NCBI RefSeq assembly: GCF_050947335.1 | Contig: NW_027473734.1 | Location: 97,913 to 161,912 of the forward strand | Source of the DNA: Megachile rotundata | Lineage: Eukaryota; Arthropoda; Insecta; Hymenoptera; Megachilidae | Reading direction: 5' to 3' | Length of the DNA stretch: 64,000 nucleotides | The notes under the pieces: generated by a model | What the model saw: only the letters and a program-made list of their open reading frames with translations | Database searches by the model: none | Told to the model about the DNA's origin: nothing | Shown here: positions 1 through 9,732 of the stretch, piece by piece | Position numbering within the stretch: the first letter of the stretch is position 1 | Layout of the letters: each line of letters begins with the position of its first letter | Translations under genes and position numbers: made by a program

Positions 1-62
1 TAATAATAAGAGTAATGAGTATAGTAATTGTCGTTCTATCGATCATATAAGCATAATATGTC
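1..62 (+). repeat. Partial monomer cut by the left window edge
   Basis: These 62 bp are the last three quarters of a monomer, starting inside the TAA-rich stretch and ending in ATATGTC where most copies have ATATGGC. The array therefore continues to the left of the window. The rare ATGTC ending is shared with the copies ending near 11764 and 15084, which ties this point to two other places in the array. Confidence 0.95.
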
Positions 63-145
63 TAATAATATGAGTTAGATTGATAATAGTGAGTGTAATA
101 AGTTTAGTAAATGTCGTTCTATCGATCATATAAGCATAATATAGC
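63..145 (+). repeat. Monomer class B (GTGAGTG ... AAATG ... ATATAGC)
   Basis: Class B differs from the reference by ATAGTGAGTGTAATAAG, TTTAG, AAATG before the core, and the ending ATATAGC. These changes travel together. A sister form at 229-311 has GATAAAAGTGAG in place of GATAATAGTGAG. Class B copies are usually followed by class C, and the sister form by class A. A subclass ending AATACAGC (for example 2221-2303) loses one in-frame stop and contributes to the short open frames. Confidence 0.9.
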
Positions 146-228
146 TAATAATATGAGTTACATTGATAATAATAAGAGTAATAAGTATAGTAATTGTCGT
201 TCTATCGATCATATAAGCATAATATGGC
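146..228 (+). repeat. Monomer class C (TTACATTG ... GTAATAAGTATAG)
   Basis: Class C has TTACATTG where the reference has TTAGATTG, and GTAATAAGTATAG where it has GTAATGAGTATAG. It nearly always follows a class B copy, so B-C acts as a 166-bp dimer that has been moved as a block. The variant at 2304-2386, with AATATTAG in place of AATATGAG, lacks a further stop codon. Confidence 0.9.
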
Positions 229-394
229 TAATAATATGAGTTAGATTGATAAAAGTGAGTGTAATAAGTTTAGTAAATGTCGTTCTATCGATCATATAAG
301 CATAATATAGCTAATAATATGAGTTAGATTCATAATAATAAGAGTAATGAGTATAGTAATTGTCGTTCTATCGATCATATAAGCATAATATGGC

Positions 395-477
395 TAATAA
401 TATGAGTTAGATTGATAATAATAAGAGTAATGAGTCTAGTAATTGTCGTTCTATCGATCATATCTGCATAATATGGT
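395..477 (+). repeat. Monomer class D (GAGTCTAG ... ATCTGC ... ATATGGTT)
   Basis: Class D carries GAGTCTAG or GAGTATAG in the variable part, CATATCTGC in place of CATATAAGC in the core, and usually a GGTT junction to the next copy in place of GGCT. The TCTGC and GGTT changes are linked in most copies. Exceptions with TCTGC followed by GGCT occur near 2550, 7110, 17570 and 29275, which suggests exchange between classes near the monomer junction. Confidence 0.9.
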
Positions 478-975
478 TAATAATATGAGTTAGATTGATA
501 ATAGTAAGAGTAATGAGTATAGTAATTGTCGTTCTATCGATCATATCTGCATAATATGGTTAATAATATGAGTTACATTGATAATAGTGAGTGTAATAAG
601 TTTAGTAAATGTCGTTCTATCGATCATATAAGCATAATATAGCTAATAATATGAGTTACATTGATAATAATAAGAGTAATAAGTATAGTAAGTGTCGTTC
701 TATCGATCATATAAGCATAATATGGCTAATAATATGAGTTAGATTGATAATAATAACAGTAATGAGTATAGTCATTGTCGTCCTATCGATCATATAAGCA
801 TAATATAGCTAATAATATGAGTTACATTGATAATAATAAGAGTAATAAGTATAGTAATTGTCGTTCTATCGATCATATAAGCATAATATGGCTAATAATA
901 TGAGTTAGATTGATAAAAGTGAGTGTAATAAGTTTAGTAAATGTCGTTCTATCGATCATATAAGCATAATATAGC

Positions 976-1058
976 TAATAATATGAGTTAGATTGATAAT
1001 AATAAGAGTAATGAGTATAGTAATTGTCGTTCTATCGATCATATAAGCATAATATGGC
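976..1058 (+). repeat. Reference (consensus-type) monomer, class A
   Basis: This copy carries the commonest base at each position and serves as the reference. It begins TAATAATATGAGTTAGATTG, continues with a TAA-rich stretch and GAGTAATGAGTATAGTAATT, and ends with the conserved core GTCGTTCTATCGATC followed by ATATAAGCATAATATGGC. Composition is 33 A, 29 T, 15 G and 6 C (25.3% G+C). It has two CpG sites, one ATCGAT palindrome that overlaps a GATC, and the hyphenated palindrome CATA-A-TATG. The start point chosen for the monomer is arbitrary because the array is continuous. Confidence 0.95.
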
Positions 1059-1390
1059 TAATAATATGAGTTAGATTGATAATAATAAGAGTAATGAGTC
1101 TAGTAATTGTCGTTCTATCGATCATATCTGCATAATATGGTTAATAATATGAGTTAGATTGATAATAGTAAGAGTAATGAGTATAGTAATTGTCGTTCTA
1201 TCGATCATATCTGCATAATATGGTTAATAATATGAGTTAGATTGATAATAGTGAGTGTAATAAGTTTAGTAAATGTCGTTCTATCGATCATATAAGCATA
1301 ATATAGCTAATAATATGAGTTACATTGATAATAATAAGAGTAATAAGTATAGTAATTGTCGTTCTATCGATCATATAAGCATAATATGGC

Positions 1391-1473
1391 TAATAATATG
1401 AGTTAGATTGATAATAATAACAGTAATGAGTATAGTAATTGTCGTCCTATCGATCATATAAGCATAATATGGC
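1391..1473 (+). repeat. Monomer class E (AACAGTAATGAG ... GTCGTCCTATCG)
   Basis: Class E is marked by AATAACAGTAATGAG and by GTCGTCC in place of GTCGTTC. Subtypes have TAGCAATTG, TAGCAATTGCC or TAACAATTG in the middle. The subtype with TTGCCGTCC lies at 6087, 9822, 11233, 21110, 26090, 37794, 38956, 40201, 41114, 49248, 51406, 52236, 53149, 54062 and 56635. Every interval between these is an exact multiple of 83 bp (allowing for the one insertion). It nearly always follows a class C or A copy with CGATCTTATAAGC, so the two mark one module. Confidence 0.9.
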
Positions 1474-1639
1474 TAATAATATGAGTTAGATTGATAATAA
1501 TAAGAGTAATGAGTATAGTAATTGTCGTTCTATCGATCATATCTGCATAATATGGTTAATAATATGAGTTAGATTGATAATAGTGAGTGTAATAAGTTTA
1601 GTAATTGTCGTTCTATCGATAATATAAGCATAATATGGC

Positions 1640-1722
1640 TAATAATATGAGTGAGATTGATAATAATAAGAGTAATGAGTATAGTAATTGTCGTTCTATC
1701 GATCATATAAGCACAATATGGC
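1640..1722 (+). repeat. Monomer class I (GAGTGAGATTG)
   Basis: This copy is like the reference but has ATGAGTGAGATTG at the start in place of ATGAGTTAGATTG. Class I copies typically stand immediately after a copy with TATCGATAATATAAGC, so the pair forms another linked dimer. Confidence 0.85.
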
Positions 1723-2013
1723 TAATAATATGAGTTAGATTGATAATAATAAGAGTAATAAGTACAGTAATTGTCGTTATATCGACCATATAAGCATAAT
1801 ATGGCTAATAAAATGAGTTAGATTGATAATAATAACAATAATGAGTATAGTAATTGTCGTCCTATCGATCATATAAGCATAATATGGCTAATAATATGAG
1901 TTAGATTGATAAAAGTGAGTGTAATAAGTTTAGTAAATGTCGTTCTATCGATCATATAAGCATAATATAGCTAATAATATGAGTTAGATTGATAATAATA
2001 AGAGTAATGAGTA

Positions 2014-3178
2014 TAGTAATTGTCGTTCTATCGATCATATAAGCATAATATGGCTAATAATAAGAGTTAGATTGATAATAATAAGAGTAATGAGTCTAGT
2101 AACTGTCGTTCTATCGATCATATCTGCATAATATGGTTAATAATATGAGTTAGGTTGATAATAATAAGAGTAATGAGTATAGTAATTGTCGTTCTATCGA
2201 TCATATCTGCATAATATGGTTAATAATATGAGTTACATTGATAATAGTGAGTGTAATAAGTTTAGTAAATGTCGTTCTATCGATCATATAAGCATAATAC
2301 AGCTAATAATATTAGTTACATTGATAATAATAAGAGTAATAAGTATAGTAATTGTCGTTCTATCGATCATATAAGCATAATATGGCTAATAATATGAGTT
2401 AGATTCATAATAATAACAGTAATGAGTATAATAATTGTCGTCCTATCGATCATATAAGCATAATATGGCTAATAATATGAGTTAGATTGATAATAATAAG
2501 AGTAATGAGTATAGTAATTGTCGTTCTATCGATCATATCTGCATAATATGGCTAATAATATGAGTTAGATTGATAATAATAAGAGTAATGAGTATAGTAA
2601 TTGTCGTTCTATCGATCATATCTGCATAATATGGTTAATAATATGAGTTAGATTGATAATAGTGAGTGTAATAAGTTTAGTAAATGTCGTTCTATCGATC
2701 ATATAAGCATAATATAGCTAATAATATGAGTTACATTGATAATAATAAGAGTAATAAGTATAGTAATTGTCGTTCTATCGATCATATAAGCATAATATGG
2801 CTAATAATATGAGTTAGATTGATAATAATAAGAGTAATGAGTCTAGTAATTGTCGTTCTATCGATCATATCTGCACAATATGGTTAATAATATTAGTTAG
2901 AATGATAACAGTGAGTGTAATAAGTACAGTAACTGTCATTCTATCGATCATATAAGCATAATATGGCTAATAATATGAGTTACATTGATAATAGTGAGTG
3001 TAATAAGTTTAGTAAATGTCGTTCTATCGATCATATAAGCATAATATAGCTAATAATATGAGTTACATTGATAATAATAAGAGTAATAAGTATAGTAATT
3101 GTCGTTCTATCGATCATATAAGCATAATATGGCTAATAATATGAGTTAGATTGATAATAATAACAGTAATGAGTATAG
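2014..3178 (+). repeat. Internal duplication, also at 6579-7743 (offset 4,565 bp = 55 monomers)
   Basis: A 1165-bp block recurs within the 9.73-kb segment. One difference was noticed: 2442 C against 7007 G, giving GTCGTCC against GTCGTGC. Both members were then copied again with the larger segment, at 17037-18201 and 21602-22766. This shows the order of events: the short duplication came before the long one. Confidence 0.88.
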
Positions 3179-3714
3179 TAATTGTCGTCCTATCGATCAT
3201 ATAAGCATAATATGGCTAATAATATGAGTTAGATTGATAATAATAAGAGTAATGAGTATAGTAATTGTCGTTCTATCGATCATATCTGCATAATATGGTT
3301 AATAATATGAGTTAGATTAATAATAGGGAGTGTAATAAGTTTAGTAATTGTCGTTCTATCGATAATATAAGCATAATATGGCTAATAATACGAGTGAGAT
3401 TGATAATAATAAGAGTAATGAGTATAGTAATTGTCGTTCTATCGATCATATAAGCATAATATGGCTAATAATATGAGTTAGATTGATAATAATAAGAGTA
3501 ATAAGTACAGTAATTGTCGTTCTATCGATCATATAAGCATAATATGGCTAATATAATGAGTTAGATTGATAATAATAACAGTAATGAGTATAGTAATTGT
3601 CGTCCTATCGATCATATAAGCATAATATGGCTAATAATATGAGTTAGATTGATAATAATAACAGTAATGAGTCTAGCAATTGTCGTCCTATCGATCATAT
3701 AAGCATAATATGGC

Positions 3715-4129
3715 TAATAATATGAGTTAGATTGATAATAATAAGGGTAATATGTATAGTAATTATAGTTCTATCGATCATATAAGCATAATATGGCTAA
3801 TAATATGAGTTAGATTGATAATAATAACAGTAATGAGTATAGTAATTGTCGTCCTATCGATCATATAAGCAGAATATGGCTAATAATATGAGTTAGATTG
3901 ATAATAGTAAGAGTAATGAGTATAGCAATTGTCGTACTATCGATCATATAAGCATAATGTGGCTAATAATATGAGTTAGTTTGATAATAATAAGAGTAAT
4001 GAGTCTAGTAATTGTCGTTCTATCGATCATATCTGCATAATATGGTTAATAATATTAGTTAGAATGATAACAGTGAGTGTAATAAGTTTAGTAATTGTCG
4101 TTCTATCGATAATATAAGCATAATATGGC
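3715..4129 (+). repeat. Five-monomer cassette F-G1-G2-G3-H
   Basis: Five distinct variant monomers occur here in fixed order. F (3715-3797) has AAGGGTAATATG and AATTATAG or AATTATCG. G1 (3798-3880) is E-like and ends GCAGAATATGG. G2 (3881-3963) has TAGTAAGAGTAATGAG, GTCGTACTATCG and ATGTGG. G3 (3964-4046) has TTAGTTTGAT, TCTAG and ATCTGC. H (4047-4129) has TTAGTTAGAATGATAACAG and TATCGATAATATAAG. The same order recurs many times, for example around 4710-5125, 7780-8200, 34430-34850, 43405-43830, 45820-46240, 58090-58500 and 59920-60320. The cassette is thus an old building block copied as a unit. Confidence 0.9.
4104..4111. other. TATCGATA palindrome in class H monomers (example site)
   Basis: In the reference monomer the core reads TATCGATC. 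In class H and a few B-type copies the base after ATCGAT is A, giving the perfect 8-bp palindrome TATCGATA. Other examples are 1614-1621 and 12653-12660. In insects TATCGATA is the known DRE site bound by DREF, and CGATA is the known BEAF-32 site. Whether this organism has those proteins cannot be told from the sequence, so no function is claimed. Confidence 0.6.
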
Positions 4130-7100
4130 TAATAATATGAGTTAGATTGATAATAATAACAGTAATGAGTATAGTAATTGTCGTCCTATCGATCATATAA
4201 GCAGAATATGGCTAATAATATGAGTTAGATTGATAATAGTAAGAGTAATGAGTATAGCAATTGTCGTACTATCGATCATATAAGCATAATGTGGCTAATA
4301 ATATGAGTTAGTTTGATAATAATAAGAGTAATGAGTCTAGTAATTGTCGTTCTATCGATCATACCTGCATAATATGGTTAATAATATTAGTTAGAATGAT
4401 AACAGTGAGTGTAATAAGTTTAGTAATTGTCGTTCTATCGATAATATAAGCATAATATGGCTAATAATATGAGTGAGATTGATAATAATAAGAGTAATGA
4501 GTATAGTAATTGTCGTCCTATCGATCATATAAGCATAATATGGCTAATAATATGAGTTAGATTAATAATAATAACAGTAATGAGTATAGCAATTGTCGTT
4601 CTACCGATCATATAAGCATAATATGGCTAATATAATGAGTTAGATTGATAATAATAACAGTAATGAGTATAGCAATTGTCGTCCTATCGATCATATAAGC
4701 ATTATATGGCTAATAATATGAGTTAGATTGATAATAATAAGGGTAATATGTATAGTAATTATCGTTCTATCGATCATATAAGCATAATATGGCTAATAAT
4801 ATGAGTTAGATTGATAATAATAACAGTAATGAGTGTAGTAATTGTCGTCCTATCGATCATATAAGCAGAATATGGCTAATAATATGAGTTAGATTGATAA
4901 TAGTAAGAGTAATGAGTATAGCAATTGTCGTACTATCGATCATATAAGCATAATGTGGCTAATAATATGAGTTAGTTTGATAATAATAAGAGTAATGAGT
5001 CTAGTAATTGTCGTTCTATCGATCATATCTGCATAATATGGTTAATAATATTAGTTAGAATGATAACAGTGAGTGTAATAAGTTTAGTAATTGTCGTTCT
5101 ATCGATAATATAAGCATAATATGGCTAATAATATGAGTGAGATTGATAATAATAAGAGTAATGAGTATAGTAATTGTAGTTCTATCGATCATATAAGCAT
5201 AATATGGCTAATAATATGAGTTAGATTGATAATAATAAGAGTAATAAGTACAGTAATTGTCATTCTATCGATCATATAAGCATAATATAGCTAATAATAT
5301 GAGTTACATTGATAATAATAAGAGTAATAAGTATAGTAATTGTCGTTCTATCGATCATATAAGCATAATATGGCTAATAATATGAGTTAGATTGATAATA
5401 ATAACAGTAATGAGTATAGTAATTGTCGTCCTATCGATCATATAAGCATAATATGGCTAATAATATGAGTTAGATTGATAATAATAAGAGTAATGAGTAT
5501 AGTAATTGTCGTTCTATCGATCATATCTGCATAATATGGTTAATAATATGAGTTAGATTGATAATAGTGAGTGTAATAAGTTTAGTAATTGTCGTTCTAT
5601 CGATAATATAAGCATAATATGGCTAATAATATGAGTGAGATTGATAATAATAAGAGTAATGAGTCTAGTAATTGTCGTTCTATCGATCATATCTGCATAA
5701 TATGGTTAATAATATTAGTTAGAATGATAACAGTGAGTGTAATAAGTTTAGTGATTGTCGTTCTATCGATAATATAAGCATAATATGGCTAATAATATGA
5801 GTGAGATTGATAAAAGTGAGTGTAATAAGTGTAGTAAATGTGGTTCTATCGATCATATAAGCATAATATAGCTAATAATATGAGTTAGATTGATAATAAT
5901 AAGAGTAATGAGTATAGTAATTGTCGTTCTATCGATCATATCTGCATAATATGGTTAATAATATGAGTTACATTGATAATAATAAGAGTAATAAGTATAG
6001 TAATTGTCGTTCTATCGATCTTATAAGCATAATATGGCTAATAATATGAGTTAGATTGATAATAATAACAGTAATGAGTATAGCAATTGCCGTCCTATCG
6101 ATCATATAAGCATAATATGGCTAATAATATGAGTTAGATTGATAATAATAAGGGTAATATGTATAGTAATTATCGTTCTATCGATCATATAAGCATAATA
6201 TGGCTAATAATATGAGTTAGATTGATAATAATAAGAGTAATGAGTATAGTAATTGTCGTCCTATCGATCATATAAGCATAATAAGGCTAATAATATGAGT
6301 TAGATCGATAATAATAAGAGTAATATGTATAGTAATTATCGTTCTATCGATCATATAAGCATAATATGGCTAATAATATGAGTTAGATTGATAATAATAA
6401 CAGTAATGAATATAGTAATTGTCGTCCTATCGATCATATAGGCAGAATATGGCTAATAATATGAGTTAGATTGATAATAGTAAGAATAATGAGTATAGCA
6501 ATTGTCGTACTATCAATCATATAAGCATAATGTGGCTAATAATATGAGTTAGATTGATAATAATAAGAGTAATGAGTCTAGTAATTGTCGTTCTATCGAT
6601 CATATAAGCATAATATGGCTAATAATAAGAGTTAGATTGATAATAATAAGAGTAATGAGTCTAGTAACTGTCGTTCTATCGATCATATCTGCATAATATG
6701 GTTAATAATATGAGTTAGGTTGATAATAATAAGAGTAATGAGTATAGTAATTGTCGTTCTATCGATCATATCTGCATAATATGGTTAATAATATGAGTTA
6801 CATTGATAATAGTGAGTGTAATAAGTTTAGTAAATGTCGTTCTATCGATCATATAAGCATAATACAGCTAATAATATTAGTTACATTGATAATAATAAGA
6901 GTAATAAGTATAGTAATTGTCGTTCTATCGATCATATAAGCATAATATGGCTAATAATATGAGTTAGATTCATAATAATAACAGTAATGAGTATAATAAT
7001 TGTCGTGCTATCGATCATATAAGCATAATATGGCTAATAATATGAGTTAGATTGATAATAATAAGAGTAATGAGTATAGTAATTGTCGTTCTATCGATCA

Positions 7101-9014
7101 TATCTGCATAATATGGCTAATAATATGAGTTAGATTGATAATAATAAGAGTAATGAGTATAGTAATTGTCGTTCTATCGATCATATCTGCATAATATGGT
7201 TAATAATATGAGTTAGATTGATAATAGTGAGTGTAATAAGTTTAGTAAATGTCGTTCTATCGATCATATAAGCATAATATAGCTAATAATATGAGTTACA
7301 TTGATAATAATAAGAGTAATAAGTATAGTAATTGTCGTTCTATCGATCATATAAGCATAATATGGCTAATAATATGAGTTAGATTGATAATAATAAGAGT
7401 AATGAGTCTAGTAATTGTCGTTCTATCGATCATATCTGCACAATATGGTTAATAATATTAGTTAGAATGATAACAGTGAGTGTAATAAGTACAGTAACTG
7501 TCATTCTATCGATCATATAAGCATAATATGGCTAATAATATGAGTTACATTGATAATAGTGAGTGTAATAAGTTTAGTAAATGTCGTTCTATCGATCATA
7601 TAAGCATAATATAGCTAATAATATGAGTTACATTGATAATAATAAGAGTAATAAGTATAGTAATTGTCGTTCTATCGATCATATAAGCATAATATGGCTA
7701 ATAATATGAGTTAGATTGATAATAATAACAGTAATGAGTATAGCAATTGTCGTCCTATCGATCATATAAGCATAATATGGCTAATAATATGAGTTAGATT
7801 GATAATAATAAGGGTAATATGTATAGTAATTATAGTTCTATCGATCATATAAGCATAATATGGCTAATAATATGAGTTAGATTGATAATAATAACAGTAA
7901 TGAGTATAGTAATTGTCGTCCTATCGATCATATAAGCAGAATATGGCTAATAATATGAGTTAGATTGATAATAGTAAGAGTAATGAGTATAGCAATTGTC
8001 GTACTATCGATCATATAAGCATAATGTGGCTAATAATATGAGTTAGTTTGATAATAATAAGAGTAATGAGTCTAGTAATTGTCGTTCTATCGATCATATC
8101 TGCATAATATGGTTAATAATATTAGTTAGAATGATAACAGTGAGTGTAATAAGTTTAGTAATTGTCGTTCTATCGATAATATAAGCATAATATGGCTAAT
8201 AATATGAGTTAGATTGATAATAATAACAGTAATGAGTATAGTAATTGTCGTCCTATCGATCATATAAGCAGAATATGGCTAATAATATGAGTTAGATTGA
8301 TAATAGTAAGAGTAATGAGTATAGCAATTGTCGTACTATCGATCATATAAGCATAATGTGGCTAATAATATGAGTTAGTTTGATAATAATAAGAGTAATG
8401 AGTCTAGTAATTGTCGTTCTATCGATCATACCTGCATAATATGGTTAATAATATTAGTTAGAATGATAACAGTGAGTGTAATAAGTTTAGTAATTGTCGT
8501 TCTATCGATAATATAAGCATAATATGGCTAATAATATGAGTGAGATTGATAATAATAAGAGTAATGAGTATAGTAATTGTCGTCCTATCGATCATATAAG
8601 CATAATATGGCTAATAATATGAGTTAGATTAATAATAATAACAGTAATGAGTATAGCAATTGTCGTTCTACCGATCATATAAGCATAATATGGCTAATAT
8701 AATGAGTTAGATTGATAATAATAACAGTAATGAGTATAGCAATTGTCGTCCTATCGATCATATAAGCATTATATGGCTAATAATATGAGTTAGATTGATA
8801 ATAATAAGGGTAATATGTATAGTAATTATCGTTCTATCGATCATATAAGCATAATATGGCTAATAATATGAGTTAGATTGATAATAATAACAGTAATGAG
8901 TGTAGTAATTGTCGTCCTATCGATCATATAAGCAGAATATGGCTAATAATATGAGTTAGATTGATAATAATAACAGTAATGAGTATAGTAATTGTCGTCC
9001 TATCGATCATATAG

Positions 9015-9732
9015 GCAGAATATGGCTAATAATATGAGTTAGATTGATAATAGTAAGAATAATGAGTATAGCAATTGTCGTACTATCAATCATATAAGCA
9101 TAATGTGGCTAATAATATGAGTTAGATTGATAATAATAAGAGTAATGAGTCTAGTAATTGTCGTTCTATCGATCATATCTGCATAATATGGTTAATAATA
9201 TTAGTTAGAATGATAACAGTGAGTGTAATAAGTTTAGTGATTGTCGTTCTATCGATAATATCAGCATAATATGGCTATTAATATGAGTGAGATTGATAAA
9301 AGTGAGAGTAATAAGTGTAGTAAATGTGGTTCTATCGATCATATAAGCAGAATATAGCTAATAATATGAGTTAGATTGATAATAATAAGAGTAATGAGTA
9401 TAGTAATTTTCGTTCTATCGATCATATAAGCATAATATGGCTAATAATATGAGTTAGATTGATAATAGTGAGTGTAATAAGTTTAGTAAATGTCGTTCTA
9501 TCGATCATATAAGCATAATATAGCTAATACTATGAGTTACATTGATAATAATAAGAGTAATAAGCATAGTAATTGTCGTTCTATCGATCATATAAGCATA
9601 ATATGGCTAATAATATGAGTTAGATTGATAAAAGTGAGTGTAATAAGTTTAGTAAATGTCGTTCTATCGATCATATAAGCATAATATAGCTAATAATATG
9701 AGTTAGATTGATAATAATAAGAGTAATGAGTA
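9015..9732 (+). repeat. 14-monomer duplication with 10177-10894 (offset 1,162 bp)
   Basis: A 718-bp block with ATCAATC, class J and the TACTATGAG monomer is repeated 14 monomers downstream. Part of it appears a third time 34 monomers (2,822 bp) further on, around 12999-13716. In the later copies AATAATAAGAG near 9550 has become AATAATGAGAG near 10712 and 13534, so the 10.7 and 13.5 kb copies are closer to each other than to the first. Confidence 0.85.
9276..9358 (+). repeat. Rare monomer class J (TATTAATATGAG ... AAATGTGG ... GCAGAATATAGC)
   Basis: This strongly marked copy begins TATTAATATGAGTGAG, has GATAAAAGTGAGAGTAATAAG and TAAATGTGGTTC, and ends GCAGAATATAGC. It is preceded by a copy with CGATAATATCAGC. 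I find six copies, starting at 9276, 10438, 13260, 24299, 25046 and 26706; the last has GCATAATATAGC. The spacings are whole numbers of monomers, so it is a useful tracer for how segments were duplicated. Confidence 0.9.

Larger units (their letters stand above)
3674..4902 (+). repeat. Internal duplication, also at 7741-8969 (offset 4,067 bp = 49 monomers)
   Basis: A 1229-bp block containing the F-G1-G2-G3-H cassette recurs 49 monomers downstream. The match ends where this copy has ATAGTAAGAG (4903 G) and the other has ATAATAACAG (8970 A). The neighbouring 2014-3178 block recurs at 55 monomers, so six monomers separate the two source blocks that are not present between their copies. Confidence 0.87.
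1..9732 (+). repeat. 9.73-kb segment, first copy (offset 15,023 bp = 181 monomers)
   Basis: Positions 1-9732 match 15024-24755 base for base apart from scattered substitutions. I noticed five by eye: 855 T/15878 C, 1729 T/16752 C, 2978 A/18001 G, 4023 T/19046 A and 5240 A/20263 T. The match ends at 9733, where this copy has TATAG and CTTATAAGC while the other has TACAG and CATACAAGC. The left end lies beyond the window, so the true unit may be longer. With so few differences over 9.7 kb the duplication must be recent, or maintained by conversion. Confidence 0.92.

Noticed and set aside
976..1058. CENP-B box within the monomer
   Set aside because: The TCGTT in the core resembles part of the box, but the remaining required bases (TTCG, then A, then CGGG) are absent.
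976..1058. Promoter: CATATAAGC as a TATA-like element in each monomer
   Set aside because: In 75% AT sequence such matches are expected by chance. There is no downstream gene, and many monomers have ATCTGC at the same place.
2186..2374. 62-residue open frame, repeated at 6751, 17209, 21774, 28912, 30655, 33643, 42691 and 63607, as a small protein gene
   Set aside because: It starts with TTG, lies wholly inside satellite monomers, is explained by three substitutions that remove stops, and its repetition follows block duplications. No promoter, conserved start or coding constraint is visible.
3548..3560. Possible indel in the CTAATATAATG variants
   Set aside because: The length equals CTAATAATATG and the phase is unchanged before and after, at 3548, 4627, 8694 and the later copies.
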